Source: Lysobacterales bacterium (GTDB taxonomy: Bacteria > Pseudomonadota > Gammaproteobacteria > Xanthomonadales > SZUA-38). Taken from it: 36,814 nucleotides of DNA. Both the position numbers and the translations under genes were made by a program. The first letter of the stretch is position 1. Each line of letters opens with the position of its first letter. The notes under the pieces were generated by a model. The model was not told the DNA's origin, searched no databases, and saw nothing but the letters and a program-made list of their open reading frames with translations. Of this stretch, positions 24,562-33,040 are shown piece by piece. The stretch lies in the NCBI GenBank assembly GCA_030065125.1, contig JASJDM010000055.1, positions 1 to 36,814 of the forward strand. The letters run 5' to 3'.

Positions 24562-24563
24562 AA

Positions 24564-25754
24564 ATGACGGAACTGATAATTGCAAGTTTGCTGATGGTAG
24601 TTGCCCTGACGGCTGTCGCGGTGGGGCTGCTGCTCAGAAGCCGCAACATGCTGGTCTGGATTGGTCCCTATCTGAGAGGACGATTGAAGCCCCGGCCGCC
24701 GGCACAGGGAACGATTCACGTGTTGTTCTGTTTCGTCGACCACTACGAGCCCATGTGGAATTCGCCAACCCGGGAAATCGAGGACCACCGGGTCCGGCAG
24801 TGGGAATTGGGTTATCCGAAACTGGCTGATCGACACGCAGACTCAGAAGGCGTCAAGCCACAACACACCTTTTTCTACCCCGAAGAAGAGTACCGGTTCG
24901 AACACCTGGAGGCGATTCGTGAACTGTGTGTCCAGGGGTATGGCGAAATCGAAGTCCACCTGCATCACGATAACGACACGGACGCTGGTCTTCGCCAGAA
25001 GCTGGACGGTTTTTGCCAGACGCTTTCAGAGTCTCACGGTGCGCTGCCCAGAGACCCGGACAGCGGAAAAACCCTGTATGCCTTCATTCACGGCAACTGG
25101 TGTCTGGACAACTCGGCACCCGATGGCCGCAATTGTGGTGTCGACAACGAGTTGGAGGTACTGGCCGATACCGGCTGCTACGCTGACTTCACGTTGCCGT
25201 CGGCACCTGATGCGTCGCAGACCCGCAAGATCAACAGCATCTACTACGCCACCGAGACGGGCAGGCCAAAATCACATAACGATGGTGTCGACGTGGAAGT
25301 CGGTCGGGAACCCCAGGGCGACCTGATGATCATCCAGGGTCCGCTGGGTCTGAACTGGGCTGACCGCAAATGGGGGATCATTCCTCGCATAGAGAACGGC
25401 AACATCACCGGCAACCAACCCCCAACCCCACAGCGCGTAGATCTCTGGGTAAAGGCGGGCATCCACGTGAAAGGCCAGCCCAACTGGGTGTTCGTCAAGA
25501 TCCATACCCACGGTGCGCAGGACTCCTCAATCGACTGCCTGCTGGGCGATCCGGTGGACCAGATGCACTCCTACCTCGAATCTCGCTATAACGATGGTCA
25601 GGACTACTGCCTGCACTACGTCAACGCGCGCGAAATGTACAACATCGTCAAGGCCGCAGAGTCCGGTAAGACCGGCAACCCGGCACAGTATCGGGATTTT
25701 CTTCTTGCGAGGCCCGAATTTGGCCAACCGGGGCGCTCCAGCACACCGCTATGA
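24564..25754 (+). CDS. Membrane-anchored deacetylase-like (beta/alpha)-barrel protein
   Basis: A 396-residue protein with one N-terminal helix (residues 3-24) and a large soluble part. Candidate metal-binding motifs are FVDHYEPMW (Asp59, His60, Glu62), EVHLHHDND (His132, 134, 135, Asp136) and FIHGNWCLDN (His176). The order Asp-His, His-x-His-His and His-Gly-Asn resembles polysaccharide deacetylase/glycoside hydrolase barrels, but it is not a classical NodB protein. The segment GCYADFTLPSAP is also conserved in EPS-locus proteins of this type. It might de-N-acetylate the polymer; this is inference. The start may instead be a GTG at 24558, giving a 4-nt overlap with the previous gene. The NHL gene overlaps its stop (ATGA). 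Confidence 0.7.
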   Translation: MTELIIASLLMVVALTAVAVGLLLRSRNMLVWIGPYLRGRLKPRPPAQGTIHVLFCFVDHYEPMWNSPTREIEDHRVRQWELGYPKLADRHADSEGVKPQHTFFYPEEEYRFEHLEAIRELCVQGYGEIEVHLHHDNDTDAGLRQKLDGFCQTLSESHGALPRDPDSGKTLYAFIHGNWCLDNSAPDGRNCGVDNELEVLADTGCYADFTLPSAPDASQTRKINSIYYATETGRPKSHNDGVDVEVGREPQGDLMIIQGPLGLNWADRKWGIIPRIENGNITGNQPPTPQRVDLWVKAGIHVKGQPNWVFVKIHTHGAQDSSIDCLLGDPVDQMHSYLESRYNDGQDYCLHYVNAREMYNIVKAAESGKTGNPAQYRDFLLARPEFGQPGRSSTPL

Positions 25755-26932
25755 CTTTCAAAACGCTGGTGACACTGGCCACGGGGGCCGTGATGTCGGC
25801 AATTGGCGCCGTTGGGTTTGTTTTGCTGGTGTTCCCGGACCACTGGCGCGTCGCGGCCATGGAACAGTGGCTGCTGAGGCCCTGGCTTGGACCCTCTTAC
25901 CTGGGAGATGGCCAGCCGGTTTCAGATCTTCTTCTTTGTAATCCCATGGGATTGGCGATTCACCCTAGCGGTGACCTGCTGATCTCTGATCGGGGACGGG
26001 ATCGGCGCGGCCGGGTGGTATGGCGAATCGGGAAAGACGGCGTTGCAAGAATCTTCGCGGGAAACGGCCTGCTGGGAAAGCCGGCGCCGGGCCGCGCCAT
26101 CAACGTTTCTTTTGACCGCCCCGAGAGCATGGCCGTGACAGCGGACGGCTCAGTGCTGTTGTCCGATGGATTCAGTCATGCAATTTTCCGAATTGACGCC
26201 AGCGGTGACCTCTCGATCTTTGCCGGTACGGGAACCCCAGGGTTTTCGGGTGACAACGGCCTGGCAACTGACGCGGAGTTATTCCGTCCGGCAGACATTA
26301 AATTCGATAGCCTCGGCAACCTGTATGTGGCGGACGTCAGGAACCATCGAATTCGCAAAATTGACGTCGATGGCGTCATCACCACGGTGGCCGGCACCGG
26401 AGAGCCGGGCTTCAGTCCCGACGGAACGGCGGCCACTCAAGCTCAGTTGGATTCTCCCTGGGGCGTGGCCGTGGATAAGCTTGATCGACTGGTGATTGCC
26501 GACAGCAATAATCACAGGATTCGAAGAGTGGAAGCCAACGGTTTGCTGACAACGGTGGCGGGAACTGGAGAAGCTGGTTTTGACGGTGACGGCGGTCCGG
26601 CGGTGCTCGCCAGACTCAACGTTCCCGAGGCGCTGTTCATCGACCATCGCGGAGTCATCTACTTCGGCGACGAGAACAATAATGCGGTACGGTTGATAGC
26701 GCTTGACGGCACCATCGATACGCTGCTGGGAACCGGTTCACCTGGCCGGGCCGAGCCTGGAAAACCAGCTGCTGGATCGCCGGTGGATGATCCCGAGACT
26801 GTCCTGATCAGGAATGGTGAGGTCATCATTTCCGATGGTAACAACGGACGCGTCCTGCGGATTACTGTCGACGGCGTTGTCGGCGAGGTCGCTGGGAGAG
26901 GCGATATCACCAGGTGCAGCAGCAGGTGGTAG
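25751..26932 (+). CDS. NHL-repeat beta-propeller protein with membrane anchor
   Basis: A 393-residue protein. An N-terminal helix (about 5-30) is followed by a stretch around LLLCNPMGLAIHPSGDLLIS. Five or six NHL repeats follow, seen as recurring GxAVDxxDRLVIADSNNHRIRRV and TVAGTGEPGFSPDGxAA patterns. It probably forms a six-bladed propeller on the periplasmic side. Such propellers bind proteins or glycans, and some in EPS loci are needed for export. No enzyme motif is seen. It overlaps the deacetylase-like gene by 4 bp, suggesting coupled translation. The last six residues (CSSRW and neighbours) look non-structural. Confidence 0.85.
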   Translation: MTFKTLVTLATGAVMSAIGAVGFVLLVFPDHWRVAAMEQWLLRPWLGPSYLGDGQPVSDLLLCNPMGLAIHPSGDLLISDRGRDRRGRVVWRIGKDGVARIFAGNGLLGKPAPGRAINVSFDRPESMAVTADGSVLLSDGFSHAIFRIDASGDLSIFAGTGTPGFSGDNGLATDAELFRPADIKFDSLGNLYVADVRNHRIRKIDVDGVITTVAGTGEPGFSPDGTAATQAQLDSPWGVAVDKLDRLVIADSNNHRIRRVEANGLLTTVAGTGEAGFDGDGGPAVLARLNVPEALFIDHRGVIYFGDENNNAVRLIALDGTIDTLLGTGSPGRAEPGKPAAGSPVDDPETVLIRNGEVIISDGNNGRVLRITVDGVVGEVAGRGDITRCSSRW

Positions 26933-26978
26933 TATCTGCGCCAGACCCATGGCTGTGGTCGATGTTGAAGCGGTTGGA

Positions 26979-28181
26979 ATGAACACAAAAAAAACAATCA
27001 ACGTCATCAGCTACTACTTCGAACCGGAAAACACGCCGCGGGCTTTCCGGACCTTCGAACTGGTCAGGGTACTCTGCGAGTCGGGCTATCGCGTGCGACT
27101 GATCGTCCCGGATTTTGTGCCGCGGACTTACCGTCACCCCAACCTGGAACTGATCGAAACACCAGGGGGCTATATTCTCAACCGCACCAGGTTGGGCTCG
27201 GAGGAAGGATATCGTCGTCCGCGCAGCCTCGCGTGGCGGTATGACCTGAAGCTGGCCCGCATTCTGCTGCCCAAGGTCGTCTGGCCCGACATCAGGACCG
27301 TGTGGGCACGGCTTGCCGCCCGTCACCTGCTCAAGGCCCGCGTAGATCTGGCTGCGGACGCGACCATCAGTATTGGCCTGCCCATTGCGCCCCACCTGCT
27401 GACGGCTGCACTGGCCCGGTCACAGGAGGTGGTGGGAAACCTGGGTTGCCTTGTCGCGGAATACGGTGATCCGTTTTCCGTGTCAAAACTCGACGGCGAC
27501 CCAAAAAACGTTGACCGGGAAAAAAAACTGCTGGAGGTATTCGACCATATCGTGGTGCCAACTCCTGGCGCGCAGGAGCTGTTTTCGCAGCTCAAATCCG
27601 CCGAACGAATTCACGTCATCCCCCAGGGATTCAAGGCGCCGGAAAACCTGACCCGACATCCACCTGAACCTGACTCAACCGAAGGCCTGCATGGGTTTTA
27701 TGGCGGCGTGTTCTACGGGGAATACCGAAACCCAAATAACCTGATGCTGGCGCTCCAGATGTTGGACCGCCAGGAAAAACCGGTACGATTGACGATTCGC
27801 ACCTCAGACGACATAAGCTTCATATTTGGGGATACGCCAGGGCTTTATGAATTGACCATGAAGTACACCGAGGTGCTGCCGTTGGTTTCACGAAGGAGAT
27901 TTCTGCAGGAGCTTGAATCCCATGACTTTGCGGTCAATTTTCTCGGCCCCCACCAGTCGCAGATTCCAAGCAAGGCCATCGACTACGCCCTCACCCAGGT
28001 ACCGGTACTCGAGATCAGACCTGCTGATTCCCCGGAATGCATCGCTGAAAAGTTGGAAAGCCGCGAGTTCGTCCAATATCCTTTTCGGCCGGAACACGAC
28101 ATCAGGAATGTGCTGGCAGCCTATGAGAAAGTGATGTTCGGCGATTCCGGTGGGGTCAGTCGCCAGTCTCCCCCTGCATAA
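26979..28181 (+). CDS. Glycosyltransferase family 4-like protein
   Basis: A 400-residue GT-B enzyme without signal or membrane helix. The N-terminal domain starts INVISYYFEPENTPRAFRTFEL, and a VVPTPGAQELF segment precedes the hinge. The C-terminal domain has IHVIPQGF, GFYGGVFYGEYRNPNNLML (GT4-like G-x-x-G segment) and an Asp/Glu-rich QVPVLEIRPADSPE as nucleotide-sugar site. I chose the ATG at 26979; others at 26949 and further upstream are possible. Donor sugar and linkage are unknown. It is the only classical glycosyltransferase in the window, so others must be encoded outside. The last 26 bp overlap the end of carB on the other strand. Confidence 0.85.
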   Translation: MNTKKTINVISYYFEPENTPRAFRTFELVRVLCESGYRVRLIVPDFVPRTYRHPNLELIETPGGYILNRTRLGSEEGYRRPRSLAWRYDLKLARILLPKVVWPDIRTVWARLAARHLLKARVDLAADATISIGLPIAPHLLTAALARSQEVVGNLGCLVAEYGDPFSVSKLDGDPKNVDREKKLLEVFDHIVVPTPGAQELFSQLKSAERIHVIPQGFKAPENLTRHPPEPDSTEGLHGFYGGVFYGEYRNPNNLMLALQMLDRQEKPVRLTIRTSDDISFIFGDTPGLYELTMKYTEVLPLVSRRRFLQELESHDFAVNFLGPHQSQIPSKAIDYALTQVPVLEIRPADSPECIAEKLESREFVQYPFRPEHDIRNVLAAYEKVMFGDSGGVSRQSPPA

Positions 28182-31100
28182 GGAAATCGTTCCACGCCAA
28201 AATCTGCAGCGAGTCCGGCCTGTACCAGCGCAGGGCCTCAACAATGGCCCGAGCCAGCTGCAGATCGGTGATCAGAGAAACTCCGGCATCCACCGCCCGG
28301 CGCCGAATGAAATAGCCATCAGGCCGGCCAGACTCGTCGAATTCCTTGGACACGTTGATCACGAGATCAACCTCACCGCTGTCTATCAGGTCAACAGCGT
28401 TGCCCGAAGTGCCAGGATTCTTGCCGACCTCAGTACAGCTGACCCCGAGTTCAGAAAGCATTTCCGCAGTTCCGGCTGTCGCATAAATCGGCAGATCCAA
28501 TTCGTTCGCAATAACCCGGGCCTCATCCGAAAACCAGTACTTTTCAGCCACCGGTCCCAGGGAGAGAAGCACGCCCTTCTGTGGAAACCTGAAGCCGGTG
28601 GAAATCAGGCCATGCAGCAGTGCCTCGTGCATATCTCGGCCGAAACAGCCGACTTCGCCGGTACTCGCCATCTCGACGCCCAGAATGGGATCGACACCAA
28701 TCAACCGGGAGAATGAAAACATCGGGACTTTGACGGCCACGTACTCAAGGTCCAGGCAGTTGTTCTTCACCGGTGCAGCGGCACCAAGCATCCGTCTGGT
28801 GGCCTCGGCGGCAAAATTTTCACCCATCACTTTTGACACGAATGGAAAACTGCGGGATGCGCGAAGATTGCATTCGATGACCTTGACGGCGTTCTGTTTG
28901 GCAAGAAACTGTATGTTGAACGGCCCGGTGATGTTCAGTTCTTTTGCCAGTTGGGCCGCGGCTCGCTTAATTCGACGGATCGTCGCGATGTAAAGTTTTT
29001 GCGGCGGCATGACCAGGGTCGCATCACCGCTGTGCACACCGGCATCCTCGATGTGTTCGCTCATGGCCCACAAGATCAGTTGGCCGCCATCCGCTACAGC
29101 GTCGATCTCGATTTCCCGCGCATGGGTTTCAAACTTGGACACCACCACGGGATAGTCCGGGGAAACCCGCTTGGCGCGACCCAGAATCTGCTGTAATTCG
29201 TGGGGCTCATGGGCCACACTCATAGCCGCACCGCTCAGCACATAGCTGGGTCTCACCAGCACCGGAAACCCGCCGAGTTCATCAACGATGCTGTCAGCAT
29301 CGGAGATTTCTTCCACGTGCTTCCATTTCGGCTGATCGATACCCAGTTCGTCCAGCAGCGCGCTGAACTTGCTCCTGTCTTCCGCCCGATCAATGTCGTC
29401 CGGGCTGGTACCAAATACCTTGACGCCGGCATCGTGCAGTCGTTTAGCCAGGTTATTGGGAATCTGGCCGCCCATGCTGACGATAATGCCGTCAGGCTTT
29501 TCCAGCTCACACAGATCCAGCACGGTTTCCAGACTGATCTCGTCAAAAATGAGTCGATCACACACGTCATAATCTGTGCTGGCCGTTTCCGGGTTGTAGT
29601 TGAGCATGATGGTTTCATATCCCAACTGGGCGGCTGCCTGCACGGCATTGACGCAGCACCAGTCAAACTCAACGCTGGATCCTATCCTGTATACCCCTGA
29701 ACCCAGAACCATGATCTTCTTGCGCGGCGTAGGGCGAACGTCGTTGCTGAAGGCGTGGTAGGTCGTATACAGATAGTTGGTGTCGGCAGGAAACTCAGCC
29801 GCCATCGTGTCAATCTGGGCAATGCCTGGATACAGGTCCAGTTCCTGCCGCTTCGCGCTGACTTCGCCTCGATCCCGGGATTGCAGGTCTTCAATCATCA
29901 GGTCAGAGAATCCGAGCATTTTGGCGCGCCTGAGGGTGGCGTTGTCCAGATGATCAGGATTGCGCTGAAGGGCCGAATGCATCTCCACGATGGGGACGAT
30001 TTGCCGGATAAACCATGGATCGATCCGCGTGATGTCATGGATCTCCTCAACCGACATGCCCTGGTGGATGGCCTGGGCAAGAGCGAAAATGCGTCGCGGC
30101 GTGGCGGCCGCCAGCTCCGCCTTGAGATCATCGAAATGAAACGCATCGGGGTCCAGTCCGCGGACGCCGATATCCAGCATTCGAAGGGCTTTTTGAATCA
30201 CCTCAGGAAAGGTCCGGCCAATCGACATCACCTCGCCAACGCTTTTCATCTCACTGCCGATCTGCTTACTGGCACCGTGAAACTTGGTGAGGTCCCAGCG
30301 TGGACACTTGCAGACGATGTAGTCCAGGGAAGGTTCGAAAAACGCAGTGGTCCGCCGGGTAATGCCATTGGGTATCTGCGGCAGCGTGTGCCCCAGCGCA
30401 ATCTCAGCGGCCACGAATGCCAGCGGATAACCGGTTGCCTTGCTGGCCAGAGCACTGGATCTTGACAGTCTGGCGTTCACCTCGATGACCCGGTAGTCGA
30501 ATCCCTCCGGGTCCAGCGCATACTGGATGTTGCATTCGCCAACGATGCCCAGGTCCCTGATGACCTTGATGGCAATTGAACGCAACTGCTGATACTCCAG
30601 GTCGTCCAGGGTCTGAGACGGGGCGACTACGATGGACTCGCCGGTGTGAATGCCCATGGGGTCGAGATTTTCCATATTGCACACGGCAATACAGTTGTCC
30701 CGGCCGTCACGCACCATCTCGTACTCGATTTCTTTCCAGCCGCGCAGGCACTCCTCCACCAGCACCTGCTCTACCCCGCCGGCAAACGCGCGGTCCAGCG
30801 CCTCGTCGAGGTCCGCCGGGGTTTCCACGATACCGCTGCCCTTGCCTCCCAGCGCAAATGCGCCACGCAGCATCAGAGGAAATCCAATCTGCTCGGCAGC
30901 CTGCCGCGCCTGTTCCGCGGAGTGGCAGGCATGACTGTCCGCGACCTTGACCCCGATTTCCCGCAGCCGGTCAGCAAAAAGCTGTCGATCTTCGGTGGTT
31001 CTGATCGTTTCGATCGGCGTCCCCAGCACCCTCACTGCGTGTCTTTCCAGGATGCCCTGATCATGCAGCGCCACGCCGCAGTTCAGGGCAGTCTGACCGC

Positions 31101-31380
31101 CAAACGACAGCAGGATCGCGTCTACGCCTTCCTTGATAATGACTTCTTCAACAGCTTCCGGAGTCACCGGCACAAGGTAGATACGGTCTGCCAGCTCCGC
31201 GCTGGTCTGAATCGTGGCAATGTTCGGATTGACCAGAACCGTTGTGATGCCTGCCTCTTTCAGCGCCTTGATGGCCTGGGACCCGGAGTAATCGAATTCA
31301 CCGGCCTGCCCGATCTGCAGCGCGCCGGATCCCAGCACCAGGACGCGTTTGGGTCGAGTCGGGCTGTAGCTTCCGTACAT
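28156..31380 (-). CDS. carB: Carbamoyl-phosphate synthase large subunit (Bacteroidota/eukaryote-like branch)
   Basis: A 1074-residue enzyme making carbamoyl phosphate from ammonia, bicarbonate and two ATP. There are two ATP-grasp halves (the second from about residue 555, KKIMVLGSGVYRIGSSVEFDW) and a C-terminal MGS-like regulatory domain from about 940 (LLSLGPVAEKYWF). The N-terminus reads VLGSGALQIGQAGEFDYSG and LVNPNIATIQTSAELAD, and LSFGGQTALNCGVALHDQG follows. From memory these fit the Bacteroidota and eukaryotic CPS type better than the E. coli type (LGAGPIVIGQACEFDYSG, NSNPATIMTDPE). It starts 2 bp after carA, within a carbamoyltransferase operon, and not with pyr or arg genes. I infer a dedicated carbamoyl-phosphate supply for polysaccharide modification. 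Confidence 0.93.
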   Translation of the reverse strand: MYGSYSPTRPKRVLVLGSGALQIGQAGEFDYSGSQAIKALKEAGITTVLVNPNIATIQTSAELADRIYLVPVTPEAVEEVIIKEGVDAILLSFGGQTALNCGVALHDQGILERHAVRVLGTPIETIRTTEDRQLFADRLREIGVKVADSHACHSAEQARQAAEQIGFPLMLRGAFALGGKGSGIVETPADLDEALDRAFAGGVEQVLVEECLRGWKEIEYEMVRDGRDNCIAVCNMENLDPMGIHTGESIVVAPSQTLDDLEYQQLRSIAIKVIRDLGIVGECNIQYALDPEGFDYRVIEVNARLSRSSALASKATGYPLAFVAAEIALGHTLPQIPNGITRRTTAFFEPSLDYIVCKCPRWDLTKFHGASKQIGSEMKSVGEVMSIGRTFPEVIQKALRMLDIGVRGLDPDAFHFDDLKAELAAATPRRIFALAQAIHQGMSVEEIHDITRIDPWFIRQIVPIVEMHSALQRNPDHLDNATLRRAKMLGFSDLMIEDLQSRDRGEVSAKRQELDLYPGIAQIDTMAAEFPADTNYLYTTYHAFSNDVRPTPRKKIMVLGSGVYRIGSSVEFDWCCVNAVQAAAQLGYETIMLNYNPETASTDYDVCDRLIFDEISLETVLDLCELEKPDGIIVSMGGQIPNNLAKRLHDAGVKVFGTSPDDIDRAEDRSKFSALLDELGIDQPKWKHVEEISDADSIVDELGGFPVLVRPSYVLSGAAMSVAHEPHELQQILGRAKRVSPDYPVVVSKFETHAREIEIDAVADGGQLILWAMSEHIEDAGVHSGDATLVMPPQKLYIATIRRIKRAAAQLAKELNITGPFNIQFLAKQNAVKVIECNLRASRSFPFVSKVMGENFAAEATRRMLGAAAPVKNNCLDLEYVAVKVPMFSFSRLIGVDPILGVEMASTGEVGCFGRDMHEALLHGLISTGFRFPQKGVLLSLGPVAEKYWFSDEARVIANELDLPIYATAGTAEMLSELGVSCTEVGKNPGTSGNAVDLIDSGEVDLVINVSKEFDESGRPDGYFIRRRAVDAGVSLITDLQLARAIVEALRWYRPDSLQILAWNDFLMQGETGD

Positions 31381-31382
31381 GC

Positions 31383-32471
31383 TCAGGGCCTTGCGAATGC
31401 GCCAACCTGGCGGACAAAGTCGTCGAAGAGAAACGCAGTATCTTTCGGACCCGGGTGGGACTCTGGATGAAACTGCACGCTGAAATACGGTTTGCGGAGT
31501 GACCGAATGCCTTCGTTGGTGCCGTCATTGATATTGACAAACCAAGGTTCCCAATCGCCGGGCAGGGAATGATCATCAACGGCATAGCCGTGGTTCTGAC
31601 TGGTGATGTAATAGCGTCGGGTCAGCTGGTCCTCGACCGGCTGGTTGACACTTCGATGGCCGTAGGGAAGCTTGAAGGTATCCGCGCCCGCAGCCAGGGC
31701 AAGGATCTGGTGGCCCAGGCAGATGCCAAACACGGGTTTGTCGAACTGCTGCAGCACGGTGCTGAGCTGCTCAATCAGGGATGTCAGGTGCTTGGGGTTG
31801 CCGGGGCCGTTTCCGATGACGATCCCGTCAGCCTGCGCGACGTGTTCCTGCAGATCATCAAACCAGGGCACCCGCACCACCGTGACGCCGCGCTGCAGCA
31901 GTGATCGCGCAATGTTGTCCTTGCAGCCCACATCGATCAACAGAACCCGCAGGTCACCGCCGGGATAAACCACCGCTTCGGGGGGTGCCACCAGGCGAAA
32001 CAGCTCGTCTTCCATGTCAACGGAGTCGTACTGCACGTCCTGCCCGGTCTCCTCGGCGGGCAGCAGACGACCCAGCATCGTACCCTGTTCCCGCAGCTTT
32101 CGAGTCAGGGTTCGGGTATCCACGCCGCTGATGTACGGGACGTTTTCGCTGGCCAGCCAGTCCGCCAGCGAGCGTTCCGCTGAGTGATGGCTGTAGTCAT
32201 GGATCATGTGCTGCACCACCAGACCCTGAACCTGGATCTGGGACGATTCGTATGGCCGGTCCAGGCTGTCGGCGGCCCGGGGACCGGGCACGCCATAGTT
32301 GCCGACAAGGGGATAAGTGAGGACAAGGATCTGACCTCGGTACGAGGGATCCGTGAGCGCCTCAACGTATCCCGTCATGCCGGTGTTGAAAACCACCTCT
32401 CCGGCGACCGCCCGGGGTACGCCCGCGGAAGAGCCGGAGAACTCCGACCCGTCATCCAGAATCAGTTTCAA
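31383..32471 (-). CDS. carA: Carbamoyl-phosphate synthase small (glutaminase) subunit
   Basis: A 362-residue class I glutamine amidotransferase subunit that supplies ammonia to CarB. The N-terminal domain has VVFNTGMTGYVEALTDPSY. The triad is Cys251 (FGICLGHQ), His335 and Glu337 (VQFHPE), all present. TYPLVGNYGVP, SHHSAERSLADWL and VDTRTLTRKLREQGTMLG recall the Bacteroidota form; the E. coli form has TYPHIGNVG. It begins 3 bp after the 50-aa DUF5989-like gene and ends 2 bp before carB, so all three are one transcript. An intact glutaminase argues for a working enzyme. Confidence 0.93.
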   Translation of the reverse strand: MKLILDDGSEFSGSSAGVPRAVAGEVVFNTGMTGYVEALTDPSYRGQILVLTYPLVGNYGVPGPRAADSLDRPYESSQIQVQGLVVQHMIHDYSHHSAERSLADWLASENVPYISGVDTRTLTRKLREQGTMLGRLLPAEETGQDVQYDSVDMEDELFRLVAPPEAVVYPGGDLRVLLIDVGCKDNIARSLLQRGVTVVRVPWFDDLQEHVAQADGIVIGNGPGNPKHLTSLIEQLSTVLQQFDKPVFGICLGHQILALAAGADTFKLPYGHRSVNQPVEDQLTRRYYITSQNHGYAVDDHSLPGDWEPWFVNINDGTNEGIRSLRKPYFSVQFHPESHPGPKDTAFLFDDFVRQVGAFARP

Positions 32472-32474
32472 GGG

Positions 32475-32627
32475 CTAAAACAGCGTGTAAATGAACGGAG
32501 CCAGGGCTGAACCCTGCGCCAGTACGATGAGCAGGCCCAGCAGCACCATGACCAGGATCAATGGCGCCATCCAGAGCTTTTTCCGTTCCCGCATAAATGT
32601 CCAAAGGTCTTGCAGCAGGTCCAACAT
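32475..32627 (-). CDS. SxtK-like / DUF5989 small membrane protein
   Basis: A 50-residue protein, easily missed by length filters. It begins MLDLLQDLWTFMRERKKLWM, followed by one transmembrane helix (APLILVMVLLGLLIVLAQ) and ends APFIYTLF. This is the pattern of the DUF5989 family, which includes SxtK-like proteins found after carbamoyltransferases. Its ATG shares the A of the SxtJ-like stop codon (TGATG) and carA starts 3 bp after its own stop, so it is held tightly in the operon. A role as membrane partner of the carbamoyltransferase is inferred from context only. Confidence 0.85.
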   Translation of the reverse strand: MLDLLQDLWTFMRERKKLWMAPLILVMVLLGLLIVLAQGSALAPFIYTLF

Positions 32628-33040
32628 CAGAACGGTCTCTCCATGTTTTTCGCGGGCGCCTTCTTACTCGGAATTCGATAGCTCTCTTCCTGATCGAGCT
32701 TCCGCGCCATGGGGTCCTGTGAGCCAAAAAGGCGGCGTATCAGACCGGTCGGCGTGACGATGAGATAGAAGACGATCGCCATGATAATGGGCGTGGTAAT
32801 CATGCTGAGCAAAAGCCCGAAACGCATCCATGTCCTGTATACCGGCTGTAGAGACGCCGGAGCCACAAGCCCCCACACCACCAGCAGGACAGCCAGGATC
32901 CACGGCCAGCGAGGCCAGGCAAAGCCAAACAGCCACGGCAGCAGCAGTCCGAACAGGATGACGACGGCCGCTGAGGTAACAAAAGCAAATTCGCGCAGTC
33001 CCTTGGCGTCGAGCTCTGGAATTGTATGTTGTCCCGCCAT
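32627..33040 (-). CDS. SxtJ-like membrane protein
   Basis: A 137-residue protein with three or four hydrophobic segments (about 19-35, 43-60 and 72-96) and a polar cytoplasmic tail containing RRLFGSQDPMARKLDQEESY. This tail pattern is typical of the SxtJ family named from the cyanobacterial saxitoxin clusters, where sxtJ lies beside the O-carbamoyltransferase gene sxtI. The start codon overlaps the stop of the carbamoyltransferase (TGATG) and its stop overlaps the next start in the same way. It may hold the carbamoyltransferase at the membrane; no biochemical role is established that I know of. Confidence 0.85.
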   Translation of the reverse strand: MAGQHTIPELDAKGLREFAFVTSAAVVILFGLLLPWLFGFAWPRWPWILAVLLVVWGLVAPASLQPVYRTWMRFGLLLSMITTPIIMAIVFYLIVTPTGLIRRLFGSQDPMARKLDQEESYRIPSKKAPAKNMERPF

